Assembly: GCA_030549175.1 (NCBI GenBank)
Contig: JAUKUA010000003.1
Span: forward strand, 3,782,001-3,846,000
Direction: 5' to 3'
Origin: Lasiosphaeris hirsuta
Lineage: Eukaryota > Ascomycota > Sordariomycetes > Sordariales > Lasiosphaeriaceae
Length of the DNA stretch: 64,000 nt
Each line of letters begins with the position of its first letter. Position 1 is the stretch's first letter. A model generated the notes under the pieces. That model saw only the letters and a program-made list of their open reading frames with translations, did no database searches and was not told the DNA's origin. The position numbers and the translations under genes are program-made. This document shows positions 33,501 to 44,761 of the stretch, one piece after another.

Positions 33501-33951
33501 GAACAAGACGGGCGCGGCGCCTATTAACCCCGATCAGGACACGCCGCTCAAATATCGCACCAAGATTGTTCCTCAAAACGGCTTCAACCCCGAATTCAAC
33601 GAAACTTTCAGTTTTAACTTGACTACTAAATATCCGGATTTGATATTCGTGCGATGGAGCGTGAAGCTTGCTGACAAGTTTGATCGAACTCCTCCCATCG
33701 CAACCTTCACCGCCAAGCTCAGCAGCTTGAACCAAGGATATCGCACAATCCCATTATTCAACCAATACGGAGAGCGGTATCTGTTTTCGACACTCTTTTG
33801 TCAGATCAAGAAGGAAAAGATCCACGATATCATGGTCAAGTTTCCGGAAGACACCCCAAAGAACGGCAGCAAGCTCAAAAGCATTGGTAGAACTGTCTTC
33901 AACCAATCAAACCTCAGTCCAAAGTCGAGCATGGACAGCGGCTTTTCTTGA
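30556..33951 (+). CDS. Phosphoinositide-specific phospholipase C, delta type
   Basis: This enzyme cleaves PIP2 at the membrane to inositol trisphosphate and diacylglycerol. A single exon encodes 1,131 residues, longer than the 869-residue yeast Plc1, mainly through a disordered N-terminus of about 250 residues. Domains in order: Ser/Pro-rich N-terminus; PH-like region (about 255-370); EF-hand-like region (about 400-540); PI-PLC X domain (about 560-700) with SSSHNTYL (catalytic His572), EIDCWDG (Glu602, Asp604) and VMHGHT (His617); a low-complexity X-Y linker rich in Ser, Pro and acidic residues (about 715-790); the Y domain with VGIQFDGFES and SSNFDPLVYWKRG; and a C-terminal C2 domain with DPYVEVEVL and NPEFNETFSF. 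The key X-domain residues are all present. The start lies in a good context (ATCATGCC) after the pyrimidine-rich leader. Confidence 0.95.
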   Translation: MPSIIAESADQRSSPVQVPDMASDSMPPRRPRPSNVWTNLPRSQLIAIPQSAMSSSTVSPDSQHGSPTLSIEPAGSYAPAGSTVQGSPEMLEPFPTTKGLDDMDLSLPLFQLPEPITPAPISASMLSRSPGATAMGEAMKSLTRRSSNSFRRVHSLVARRQSSTNPSRDGSVGPGILRRRGSTSNPNLALEHTSPFLTDDDDECAIEKDDSGSLCSGDGPSRELSLLSTTTSGGSSSRSGMTTGPVIPSALSQGTSMIKVGKKKNMKRITLCYDQVATKIFWDKSRSSKAIYIDDIREIRTAEDIGQYRLDSGLDSSSESRFFSILYTRPGHAATKTLHVVADDEKSFRTWTEVLEAICKHRQAFATSLMAFNDKAISRWWRSEVTKLTKDDKTRSRSLSLSLGEGKPDLLSVEHICRSLHIHVPTEDLRGRVEAVKSRTGSPDKLDFAGFLDFVRLMKARKDIRSVYRRHAENPECGMTRAEFLHFLRDVQRENVDGDLATFENAFVCFARNGRSRDVDKLLGDGDDGLLLSEPGLAGYLASGLNSAIVKAPSDTYELDRPLSEYYISSSHNTYLLGRQVAGISSIEGYISALVRGCRCVEIDCWDGADDQPVVMHGHTLTTRISFLEVIKTINKYAFFKTHFPLWISLEVRCSLATQANMTKIMIDVFGDKLVRAPLDTSSDRLPSPSDLKDRILIKVKQSQPLEEPVKNTDRFGRRRGNSQPSPYQRPLSSDNLPGPSSPALGPTPPSRSSTRQISPSPCNIIVEGEVHDTPSSSPSECESESEKDSAKRISSKINPVLGELGVYCVGIQFDGFESTEAKKFNHIFSFKERTFAEKSQPGEGKRALYRHNMRYMMRVYPNGNRITSSNFDPLVYWKRGVQMAALNWQTYDTGMQLNQAMFDGGTDQSGYVLKPVEGREILQIDQKAEKAVESGKRPRKRVAFKVEVISAQQLMKPFNLGEKRTMDPYVEVEVLLADDMRNKTGAAPINPDQDTPLKYRTKIVPQNGFNPEFNETFSFNLTTKYPDLIFVRWSVKLADKFDRTPPIATFTAKLSSLNQGYRTIPLFNQYGERYLFSTLFCQIKKEKIHDIMVKFPEDTPKNGSKLKSIGRTVFNQSNLSPKSSMDSGFS

Positions 33952-35878
33952 CTGTCACGCGCTGGACCATCTCTGTATCAATATATTCACGCTCTCACAT
34001 ATACCGAACTTGGGACGCCATTTATCGACACCACGTTCTAATGCATTTCATGAAATATGCCTATGGATCCACACCCCGCTTATCCTTCTACGACCTCGAT
34101 CTACCACCACATACCCCCCATCCGCGACTCGAGAGTCACAGGATATGACGAATTGAGTGTTCGGGTTTGAGGACAGAGTTGTGGCGCCCTTTTTTTGTTT
34201 TCACATCGTGCGTGGAGTTTTTTTTTTTGCTGGAATATCAACTTTGGTGTTGGGGGGTGGAATTTCGTCGCTGAACATATCAAGGCGGGAGCGGGCTTGG
34301 AGCCTCAAGAACGACACGAGCATTATGAGGGAAATGATATGAATCGGCAAGAGGGCATATAGATGAAGCAAGAAAAAAGTGGCTCTCGTTTGGCTTTCGG
34401 TTTGATTTGTTTTTTTTTTTCCTTCTGGAGGGATGGCGATCTCGGGGTACCCACGCTTGTTGGAGACCAGGAAATCGTTTCAACAAGCATATGAGAATTA
34501 AGGAACACGGAGTCCGGACAGCGCATACATATGGGGGCTGAAGGTTTAAGTTTTTGCATTGGACGGGCCTGGGCTTATTTTGGGGGGTAGCTGCCTCATT
34601 TTTTCTTCCCGCCCGCTGCTAGCCAGTATTTTCAGTTCCAACATTAGCGAGGAGGCTGGGAACTGTCAAGCTGTTTAATTTCGTTTATTGTTTGCATCGG
34701 AGGACAAAGCATCGTTTAGGACTGGCAGCATGGGAAGTTTGGAGAACGGTGAAAATGGCGTTGCTCTGTTCCTCACTCGCATGTTTTGGTAGCAAGATCT
34801 ACCATTGCACCGTCCGCTACATACTACATACTTTTTTTCCTTTAACGGGGGCATGTTCTTTTACCTGAGATTGCATTTACGCTGGGGCTAGCATCACGTT
34901 TTCATGAAGGCGCAGGAGGGCAATGAAAGGAATGCTCATTGCACTGGTAACTGCTACTAAGAGCGAGGTATCAATCACTTGATGGACATTATGCTGCCAT
35001 ATATGTCAACTCACATTTGCATATACCTGCTGTGTTTGCATCGTCATCATCACTGGCCCATCGCTGCGCGATTCATGGGGAGGGGGCCATACATATAGAG
35101 ATATAAATTCCACGGGTGGCTCGCGCCTAGATACCAACCAGATTTCACACACTTGTTCATCCATCAGTGTGGCCTTTCTAATGTGATTTTGGTTGCTACT
35201 GCGTTGGCTCGGGCTCACTGGAACGTCTGAGCCAGGATGTGAAGTGTGGGCGTCTGCAGTGGCCGTGAGGGCCATCATGTCATGCGGAGGGTATGTTACG
35301 AAGGCATGGATGGCTGCGTTGACTGCGTGACAGAGGCAAAAGAGCACGCCTTGATCAAATATAAAGAATCACGAGAGCAGGCAGCATTTAGACTGAACTA
35401 ACTTCAAAATGCGGCTGTGGATGGGTAGTGCCTCGAGGCTGTCTGTATGTTCGATCCAAACGTCAGAGCCATTTCTTGCCCCTGTTTTTTCTAAATGTAA
35501 ACAAATTCTCCGCCCCCTCCCCGCCTGTTCTCCAGACAAAAAGTGGGACCAACATCCGCCCTTGAGAAGTACAGAACCCTAATAACTGCACAAAATGCAT
35601 GAGGGCCAGTGGTCAACTACATCGGTAACGTGATAGGATAGGGCAAGAATAATTGAACTAAAAGCAAACGCCTTTACTATGCCTAAAGAAAAGTCTGGTT
35701 CTAACACTGAATCGCACAGAGAAACTTAGTGAGGCCTAACATCTCAACGCTAGGCCAACGTCGCTGCACCGATGGAACAGTATCCTAGCCATCAAATAAT
35801 AAAAATACCCCGATAGATATGCTTTGCTTCACGGCACCTTCCAAAACGGACACGGCCAACCAAGAAAGAACAGAGGGA
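33952..35878. other. Convergent intergenic region
   Basis: These are the 3' flanks of phospholipase C (+) and the palmitoyltransferase (-). There are T runs at about 34,220 and 34,411. No gene or RNA is recognised in about 1.9 kb, which is long for a convergent gap. Confidence 0.4.
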
Positions 35879-37815
35879 TCAGTCTACCCCATCATCTTCA
35901 TCATAGCCCTTCGGGTTCACTACAGTGCCACCACTGCTCCCCCCGGCTGCAGATGGGCTATTCAGCGGGCTGCTCAACGGCCTTCCTAATAAGCCGTTGG
36001 CGGCCGCCGAGCTGCCGCGTCCCCATCGATTATTCGTAACAACATTAATTGCGTGGCGCTCTGCTTCTTGCTCTCGTTGCCACTTTGTCCGGTTCTGTAG
36101 CGGTTGCACCACCTCTCTCGTCCCTCTCCTACTCGGCTCGAAGTGCCGGCCCAGCTCGTCTTCATCATCGTCATCGTCATCAAAGCCCTCATCCACCATG
36201 ACCCGACCTGTTGGACTGAGTCTTCTCATTGACATGGCATCTTGGCCTATTCCGGGGGGCGAAAATTGGTCGTCGGCGTACATATTAGGATCGCGGCCGA
36301 GAATACGGTCGGCCTTGCTCGGTGTCTTCCGGCTGGGAGTAAGGCCAGCGCCACTACTTGCATTGAGAGTCGAGCTTGAGCTAAAGTTGGAGACGTTGCT
36401 GCTGCTACTGCGCTGTTGTGGTGGGAGAGGACTGCGAACGGCGGCGGCGCCCTGCGAGGGGCCTAAGTTTTGGCTCTGCTGGTCTACTGGCGGCCACGTA
36501 GGTGTCTGGGCTCCAGGTGTGTCGTCACTGCCCCATCCGGCGGCGCGCTCACGTTCGCGTTGGTCGTGGCGCTCCCTGGCTAGGCGATCGCGAGCCTCGA
36601 TCCACTTCGGGTTCGGTTCCCAGCTCCAGCCGTCGCCCGTGGTGTTGATAATTGGTAATCCCCACAGCCAAGGGGACGGGCCAAAGAGGTGGAGAAAGTT
36701 GCGTTTCGGGCCGAGGTCAAAGGCGTTGGGAAGCTTGGTCGAGTCCTCCTCATCAAGATACTCCTCGTAGCGCTTACGGGCGCGATAGCGCTCCATCTCA
36801 TCATAGGTCCAGCGGCGGGAGCCGCTCTGAAACTCGGGACCAGCCGTTGTAGTGGCAGAGTCAGAGTCTTGGCCGTGGTGCGATGAAGAGCTGCGCAGTT
36901 CCTCGCCCTCTTCGGGTCTCGTAATCCCCGGTAGGGCATTCTGATGAATATCAAGAAGCTGCTGGCCGTATTTTGGTAGGGCCATTCCTTGACCAGGGGT
37001 ATGCTGGTTGATGTATGTCTGTTGCATGGTACGGCGAAGAGGAGAGAGATAGCGTGTCTTCTCGAGGCACTCGATAGTGGTTTGGCCACGTGAGGCCAAG
37101 TAAATATGCCAACCGGTGAAAGCGCCAACAACTATGGAGATGATACCGGAGACGACACACAGCATGATGAAGTTGAGAGGCATAAGGGTCTCGACATAGG
37201 CAGTCTCTGTCATGATCTCAATCCATACCCATGCACCCGAGGTGAAGAAGCAAAACATGCTGAAGAGGGTGGTATATATGAGAAATAATATAAAGGCCTT
37301 GTGATTGCGCAAGCCTATGCAAGTTGCCAGCCACGGGCAGTGGTGATCCATCTTGAGGACGCAGCGGCGGCAGGATGAGCAGTGATGAGCGCGATCGGGC
37401 TTGCGTGCCTGGCACTTTTTGCAGAAGCGCAACTCGCCATTGGACTTGACGGTGAAGGAGGTAGTGGCGGGGGCGGCATGGGTAGGGAGGGTGCTGTAGC
37501 CATTATCGTTGGTGGTGCTACCAGGTGGAGTGAAGACGGCAGTCGTGTAGGACCAGTTCAGGAGGAGATAGAGAGCGACGCCGACGAGGGAGGTGGAGCG
37601 GCCTGGTAGGGTTTGGTTAGGGACAGTTTTGACGACAGACCCGAGAGAAACACGAAGGCAAACATACCGAGCCACGAGACCTTGGAGGGGACGGAGCCGA
37701 GCGTGACGAGCACAAAGACGGCCCAGCTAGTCAGGCCATAGACGAAGAGGAGGGGGAAGTAGGTGGCACAGGCGCAGCACGAGCGCTCGATCTTTCGCGC
37801 CCAGCGTCGAGACAT
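35879..37815 (-). CDS. DHHC palmitoyltransferase, Pfa3-like
   Basis: This is an integral membrane enzyme that attaches palmitate to cysteines of target proteins. Yeast Pfa3 acts on Vac8 at the vacuole. Exons 37815-37668 and 37602-35879 give 623 residues. The N-terminus SRRWARKIERSCC followed by two hydrophobic segments fits filamentous-fungal Pfa3. The cysteine-rich domain starts at RFCKKCQARKPDRAHHC and holds the DHHC motif at residues 135-138 (catalytic Cys138). Two more membrane segments follow, then the TTxE motif as TTIECLEKTRYL. The C-terminal half is long, low in complexity and rich in Ser, Pro and Asp, as in Pezizomycotina homologs. I chose the start at 37815 because it has A at -3 and matches the family N-terminus. 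An in-frame ATG at 37851 would add 12 residues. Confidence 0.85.
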
Positions 37816-38978
37816 AGTTGAGGGTGGGTGCAGCGACTCCGTCGCATCCATTAGTCCTTTTGGTGGCGTGGTATCTGCTACCGGTCCATTCTTGAATGTT
37901 GGGGTGAGGGTGAGGTTGACAAAGATGCTGGAGGCTGAGACTAGGGGTTCGAGGTGAGGATGCGGATTCGGATTGCGAAACACGAAACTTGGCACGCACC
38001 CAAGAAACACACCCAGCCGAGCAGCCCACAGGGGTGCTCCGCCCCGATCGGCCAATAAACTACCCGGGGGCCGGCCGGAACGCTTGGGCCATTCCTCCTT
38101 GGTGGAAGGGCTCCAAGTGCTCAGCACCTTACGTGATGGTACAGTGTACCTACAACCAGGGCAATATTTTCTGTGGTTACCAGTAAACGCAATAATAGCA
38201 TTCCCCTAGAAACACTGACCAAGCACAGCATCTGCGCTGAAAACTCAGCCCTTGCTCAAGACCAAGACAGGACTGCGCATCAGCATCAAGAGCAACCAAC
38301 CAACCCATGATGCAAGTAATGGCGCCGTGGATTATATAGGGAACTAGAAACTGTTTCTATCACCTGGGAGTTGTGTTGACGCTAGCAGTTCCTGCGTTTG
38401 GCAAAACAAGTCCATGTCTCGACATTGTCAGCCGCGCCAAGACACACCCAGGGCAGTGTGCGGAATCACCGTTCCGCAGAAACGCGGGCAACCGGCTCCG
38501 CAGACCAAGACGGGAGCCACTCTGTCCCTCTGCTACTGGGCTCCATGTGGAGAGCGAGGCGTTCCTAGTGTCGCAGGCGATGCCATCTAAGAGCATATTA
38601 AAAGAAGGAACCCCCGAGTTCAAGGGGCAACTGTAAGGTCCGGTTTTGTCAACCAATTCGAGATGGATATCCGTACCGATAGTAACACGACGGCCTCGAC
38701 TCAAGCTTGGCGGAGTTCGCTAGCGCTAACATGATGATGCCTTGTCTCTATGGCAATCTGTCAGCTTACCCCCCTGCCTATCTTGCCCCGTCTCCCCACG
38801 TTCCGCCACAGCGAAGCGGTAATTGATACGGTATCCGTAACTTGAACGGCAACCGTCGTCCGCCAGCCTCCCACCAACACCTGAAGTCAAATCATAAATC
38901 CAAACACCCAGGCCGCAGATTCCACAACCTATGGTCCTCCACACCCAAAAAATTCACTCGTGAGCAACTGCCGCAGCC
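37816..38978. other. Divergent promoter region
   Basis: This is the shared upstream region of the palmitoyltransferase (-) and the E2 enzyme (+). No other gene is recognised. Confidence 0.4.
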
Positions 38979-40021
38979 ATGGCCGCTCCAAAGATTAACT
39001 CTAAATCCCCCACCATCCGCCGCATTCGTAAGTCGTCGTCCCCCCTCTCCCATGACGCAATATCCAGCCCCCTAACCGACCCCCTCCCCCTTTTCCAGTG
39101 CGTGAAGCACAAGAGCTCTCAACCTCGCCGTCAGCCGACTACACCGCGACACCGCTCGAGACGGACCTCTTCGAATGGCACTTCACCCTACGCGGGCCAC
39201 CGCGGTCCGCGTACGCGGGCGGCATCTACCACGGGCGCATCGTGCTGCCGCCCGCGTACCCGCTCAAGCCGCCTTCATTCCGCTTCGTTACCCCGTCGGG
39301 CCGCTTCGAGACGAACCGCGAAATCTGCCTGTCTATCAGCGGTCACCACGAGGAGACGTGGCAGCCCGCCTGGGGCCTGCGCACCGCCCTCGTCGCCCTG
39401 CGCTCCTTCATGGAGACGGACCCGCGCGGCCAGCTCGGCGGCCTCGAGACCACCGACGTCGTGCGCCAGCGCCTCGCCGCCGAGTCCGTGTCTTTCCGGT
39501 GCGCCGCCTGCGGCAGAACGAATGCCGACATTATGGCCGAGTGTGGCGAGGCCGCCCGCGAGCACGACGCCGCGGCCGAGAGTGACCGCGCGGCGGCAAG
39601 GGACGTGGAGGTGCCGAGTGAGTTGAAGATGGGGTGGCGGGATGAGATGGAGAAGGCCGGCGCCGCAGAGCCTGCTGCCTCTGGCTCCGAAGGCCCAAAG
39701 GAGACGGAGACGGAGGATGCCGAGAGCGCCGAGCTCGCCGAAGGCTTTGTACAAACCGCGCCGCCGCCTACTTCGCCCGCTCCCCTTGACCGTGCTGCGG
39801 ACAGGACAGCGGTATTGCCGGCGCGCCCGGCTCAAGACGCGCCCCAGCCAGCGAGGACGGTACCTCCGCCGGATCCACAACAGCACCGCGCTGTCGTGCA
39901 CGCGCCGCTGCAGCAGCAGGCGAGGATCTCGAACGACGGGGTTCCCGCGTGGATTGACCGGCTGATCGTGATTCTCGGCGTTCTTTTAGTTGCTATGCTG
40001 GTCAAGGTTCTTATGGCGTGA
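38979..40021 (+). CDS. Tail-anchored ubiquitin-conjugating enzyme E2, UBE2J1 type
   Basis: This is an E2 enzyme of the Ubc6/UBE2J group, which acts in endoplasmic-reticulum-associated degradation with its catalytic domain facing the cytosol. Exons 38979-39027 and 39099-40021 give 323 residues. The splice joins SPTIRRI to LREAQELS, the conserved first helix. The UBC fold follows, with LPPAYPLKPPSFRF and NREICLSISGHHEETW (catalytic Cys93). As in other J-type E2s, the usual HPN triad is replaced. The middle part (about 150-295) is a disordered Ala/Pro/Glu-rich linker, and a single hydrophobic helix near the C-terminus (about 302-322) is the membrane tail. The length is closer to human UBE2J1 than to yeast Ubc6 (250). 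It is very GC-rich compared with its neighbours. Confidence 0.93.
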
Positions 40022-40847
40022 CTGGGCTTTCTTTTTCGTAATCCTCCAGCGTGGTTTTTGTCGCTGGGTTTAGCTCAGATGGGCCGGCGTCGCAGGCGTT
40101 GAGCAGAAGGATGCATGGGTTTGGGTGCCTTCTTGCTGGGCTTTGGGAGGCGCATATAAATAAATGGTTTAGACATCATCTACTCGAGCAGTACATTATT
40201 CGGATCTTTCGAGGATCTCCGTTCCCTATGTAGCGGAACATAGGTTTACGAGCGCGAGTTGAGAGTAGGAAGACACAAAGAAGCAATGTCTACACGTGTG
40301 TTGCCCAAGTGGTCAGGTTACGAGCTTCGGCTGTTGCCGCCGAACCATATCTTCAAGTGCCCGCTTCAGTGGAGTTCTTGATTAGGTGGCGGAATTCAAC
40401 ACCCGGATTCACAAAACTTCTAGCCAACATGCCTTCGTTAGTAGATGGGAGCCAGCTCGCTATTACATATATACGAGTGGGCTTCCGTGTCAAAACCGCA
40501 TCCTTTCCCCTCTACCAGCACAAACTCACCAACTGACTTGGCAGTCTGTAACTAGGAGCCCCCTCTTTTCGGGCTGTGTCTCAGTGGACCAAATTACCTA
40601 CAGGAAACAGCGTGCAAGTCGATTGATAATGCAACACGCGCGGAGTAAACACCAGGTCCATTGCATGCGGCATATAGCATTAACGCCTTCTATGACTTCG
40701 TCCAGTCACCAATACGCTAGACGAGGGACATGCCTCTCCCGAGACCTTGCACCGTGGCGACGTGAGACCAAAAGACGCGGGAAAACCATAATCCTTTTTT
40801 CTCATGACCAAATTGATATCGTGGTATCTCTGAGCAAGCTGAAGTAT
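40022..40847. other. Convergent intergenic region
   Basis: These are the 3' flanks of the E2 enzyme (+) and calcineurin B (-). No gene or RNA is recognised. Confidence 0.4.
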
Positions 40848-41775
40848 TCAGAACTGATCTGTAATAGAAAGGACAGGTATTAGCAAGCCATTTGCGAACG
40901 CGCCTTGAAACTGTTACCATAACAACACTCCCCTGTCCCATGCTCACGAAGACCACGCAAGACGTACCTAGGGTCATGCTCATGCTGACGTCTGTGTTCT
41001 CCACCATCTTTGTGAACTCCTCAAAGCTAATCTTGCCATCCTTGTCGAGGTCGGCCTCCATGATAGTCTTGTCGACAATCTGCTGCAGCTGCTGATCCTT
41101 GAGGTTGTTACCCACCATCATCTTCAGCACGATGAACAACTCGCCGTTGCTGATGTAGCCGTCGCGATCAATGTCGTAGACCTTGAAGGCAAACTGTAGC
41201 TTCTGCTCCTTGTTGCCCTTGCTCGAGAAGGCGCTGAGTCCTGACACGAACTCCTGGAAGTCGACATCGCCGCCACCGTCCTCGTCAAAAATGGCAATCA
41301 TTCTGAGGGGCAGGTCAGCTTTTTTACATATGTTATGGTTCGCGGATTGCGCACCTGGTGGCAAGGGGGTTGGACGATATTTGTGGGAGGCTGAGGAACT
41401 CTTCGCGCTCGATAGTCCCTGAGTTGTCCTGCGAGTGGTCGGTTCGTCAGCTGATGTTCCCTCCTCCGACTTCAAGGCCATCCCTGGGCGGCTGTATAGC
41501 AGGCGACGTAAGACGCACCTTATCCAACTTCATGAATCTCTTTCGTAGACGGTCGACTTCATCCCTGTCGACTGTGAGGGGCAAAAATGAATGCGTCAGC
41601 TAAGAACCACTTTAGGTAATGTGTCGCCGTCTCGCCTGGGCTAAGAGGCAGGATGTGGTCGCATTATATCACTGCCGAGATCCCTTGGCCAAATCCCTTC
41701 ATGGATGGAGGGGTGAGACTGACAGTTGGACCCCTGGACGATATTGTCCAGCACCGCGCTGGTGGTGTTACCCAT
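40848..41775 (-). CDS. Calcineurin regulatory subunit B
   Basis: This is the calcium-binding subunit of the phosphatase calcineurin, which controls calcium stress signalling, growth and often virulence in fungi. Five exons (41775-41724, 41571-41519, 41428-41355, 41302-40968, 40858-40848) give 174 residues, the standard length. It starts [15 protein letters not shown], a typical N-myristoylation signal. The four EF-hands are visible: [42 protein letters not shown] and [14 protein letters not shown]. The final exon has only 11 bases and supplies the invariant C-terminal DQF and stop. Without it the protein would end in intron-derived residues. It probably pairs with a catalytic subunit A encoded elsewhere. 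Confidence 0.97.
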
Positions 41776-42890
41776 TATGGTGGGAGAAGGTTGCGACGAG
41801 CAACCGCGACGGCAGGCAAAGAACCAAACGTAGGGTTTCCAAACAGTAAAGGACGACCAAAAAGAAAGCACAAGGCACGTCGCACAAGGCTACTAAGTAA
41901 GGTCGCTGCTTATTTCTAGGATATTTCGCCCCGCCCTTTGGGTTGGTTTCCCGAAGGTTGTCGAGCACGTTCCCTTGGTGAGAATATTCCGTTGTTTCGG
42001 CAGGTTGGTTGGGCGGCGTCGAGGAACCGGGGTCAGGTACCGTCGATGGGAAAGTGCAGTACTAAGGCACAAGGCTGAGGGGTGTAGTCGTGGGTAGTGG
42101 TGGTAGTGGTGGACGGGGAAGGCAGGTTGCGATTGCTGATAACCAAACACACTGTCCGTAGAAGGTGGGGGAGGCGACGCGCACGAGCCACAAGGGGAGG
42201 AGGAATCACCAGCCACATCTATGGGGTAAAATCTCCTTCAAGCTCCAAGCTCCAGCTGAACAAATTCCCTGTCCGCCAAGGCTTCCGGCCCTAGTAGCAC
42301 GTGATCTGACGCTTAGACATCTGGTGGTGGGGCGTGCAGAACGCCTTCCTGTCAAGTTGCAGCAAAACCATATAAGCGTGGCAAAACATTGCGCAAGCTT
42401 TCTGATTGGCTGCGCCAAAAGTCCATTGTTTCCTTCTGAGGTACTAAACTTAGGAAGTAGTAATTACACTTTTCTTCTCTTTGGTTGGGAAAGTTGTGTG
42501 CTGGAATTCTTTCGCATTTTTGTTGTACTGTCGCGCAGAAAGGTCGACGACTTTGAATGACACGGCAAGTGGTTAGGCTGGAAATTTCGCAGGTTACATA
42601 ATAGTGGGCGCTCTTATCGGCTGGGCACGCTGAAGTGGGCACGTCCCTGGAAGAGCCAATCGCCAGAACCAGCGTCGGGGAAACCGCCGCCAAAACAGCA
42701 AAATCTGCGCCGACACTTCAACGACATCCCATCAAGTGACCAGACTTTAGCCATCAAAATATCAACCACGACACTAGTTTTCCATCAAAGAAATCGGGCT
42801 TTCGCTTTCGCATGGAAACCTGAATGACCTAAAAAAATTTCACCCGGGGTTTCCCCAGGTTTTTCGCCGGAGTTACCGCCATCAGCAGCC
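41776..42890. other. Divergent promoter region
   Basis: This is the shared upstream region of calcineurin B (-) and Epl1 (+). No other gene is recognised. An open frame on the minus strand at 41,893-42,216 has no recognisable feature and probably lies in the calcineurin B leader. Confidence 0.4.
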
Positions 42891-44761
42891 ATGGCGACCA
42901 GGAAAGTACGCTACAAGAAACTGAGCGTCAAAACACCTCTGCCAGTGCTCCGAGAGGACCAAATCGACCCGACTGAATATGAATCACTTACAAACGAGAG
43001 CCAAATCGCGACCGGAGTCGAGCAAGCTGAGGAAAATGTGAGTTGAACACGTACCTTCGATTGACCACGCCCAATCACGTGGCACGTCACGTGCCCCGCA
43101 TTGGCGGCCACTTCCAAACTCTGATACTAACCCCTTTCTTACAGGAATACCATCTTCAGGCTGTCCTGCAAGGCGCCGGGGTCGCTGCTGACAAGGAGAT
43201 TCCTGTGCCGCCGCCAGAAGAGAGTACGCTCAGTTATGATGCGCTATACCCCCAGAAATTCCAGCAGACATGCACCTACATCCGATTCTCCCAAACGGTA
43301 GAAGAGTGTATCGGATGTATGTATGACATGACAGAGGATGATGAAGCCTTCCTGGAGTCGTACAACAAGCAGCGAGTGGCCTTGGCCCAGCTCTCAGATG
43401 ATGACTTTGAGAAGATCATGGAGGTGTTTGAGGACACTGCCTATATCAAGACCCCTTTCGCCGCGGTAGACCAAACCGTTGTAGCCTATGACGAGATGCT
43501 TCATGGCTTGCACGATCTCGACAAGTCCAAGATCATGCCTCATGCCAAGGAGATTTATGAATTTTGGAAGTCGCGGCGCCAAGCCTTGGGCAACCGACCG
43601 CTGCATCCAACTCTCAAGTATGAGATGCACCAGGAGAGCGATGACATGGATCCGTACGTTTGCTTCCGCCGCCGCGAGGTTCGCTTAACGCGCAAAACAA
43701 GGCAAAGGGATGTCCAGAGTGCAGAGAAGCTCAAGCGATTGCGGAAAGAGCTCGAGGAAGGTCGGCAGCTGGTGTTGGCTTCTCATAGCCGCGAGCTCCT
43801 CAAAGCTGAGATGCTCAAGACCGATCGCGCCATCTTCGAGCAAAGGGCTCAACTGAAGGAGCACAAGATTCGATTGGGCATAAAGACGGACGACGAAGAC
43901 CTAATCAATCAAAAGGTCAGTTCAAATATTAGGGTTCGACCGTCAACATCACTTGTTGCTAACAATTTTCAGCCTCAGAAGAGAAAAGCCCCCGATGTCC
44001 CCGCCGTCCAGCGGCCACCTCCCCCATCACAAATCCGTATGCCTCTACGGCCAGATGGCCGGCCTACTGAAGCAGACCTTGCTCAACTGGCCGATCGGCT
44101 GGCTGAAAAGGAGAATGAACTCCGTGCCGACATTGAAAAGAAGGTACAGAATCATAGTGATTGGAACAAAGCCCACGTGGATCTCACCCGGGGACCCTTG
44201 TCTCCAGTAGTTGGGCCACGGCCGGATCTCAGCTTCCGACCGGCCAAGACCCAGTACCTGATGACACCACCAGCTTCCGCGTCGTCGGCTTCGCTGGAAG
44301 AGCCCATGCCGATGGAGCTTGACAAGCCCGAGAACCATCCCCCTGTTTTCAAGTTCAGGGGTGTCGCCCAAGACGAAAAGTCGATGGAAAACCCACCTGT
44401 TTATCGCCGCCGTATCGGTCGACTCAACCGGTTGTGGATTGACCGCCGCGGCTTGGCCAGTCCCCCTGGAGAGCGTAGTGAAGAACAGTCCGACCAGTGG
44501 AAGTATGATCAGTCGTCTGATGATGAAGAGGACACGCCGATGTACGAAGTCGATCCTTTCGATACTCGAGCACTTAAGTTCCGCGCATCGGTTCCTCTTC
44601 CCCCTTGGATGAGCCGAGCCACAGTCCCTAACCGGCAGGCAGCCTTGCCACTGCCACCGAATATGCCGCCGAATCTGCCACCTGCGCAATTGGCCCAACT
44701 CGCTCAACCACCACAGCAAGCGTTACCTCGACCGATGTCACAAGGACAGCCGGCTTTGTAA
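42891..44761 (+). CDS. EPL1: Epl1, enhancer-of-polycomb-like subunit of NuA4 histone acetyltransferase
   Basis: Epl1 is the scaffold of the Piccolo/NuA4 complex and links the acetyltransferase Esa1 to nucleosomes. Three exons (42891-43037, 43145-43915, 43973-44761) give 568 residues. The N-terminus MATRKVRYKKLSVKTPLPVL and the following EYHLQAVLQGAG and IPVPPPEES motifs are characteristic of the EPL1 domain. An internal conserved block PYVCFRRREVRLTRKTRQRD and a coiled-coil-like stretch follow. Residues after about 305 are largely disordered, with a Pro/Leu/Gln-rich end. The second intron (57 bases) is in frame as DNA, so it could be read through as 19 extra residues, but its GTCAGT donor and CTAACAATTTTCAG end support splicing. 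Confidence 0.93.

Noticed and set aside
39275..39901. Minus-strand frame of 208 codons opposite the E2 gene
   Set aside because: It is an antisense shadow caused by the very high GC content of the E2 exon.
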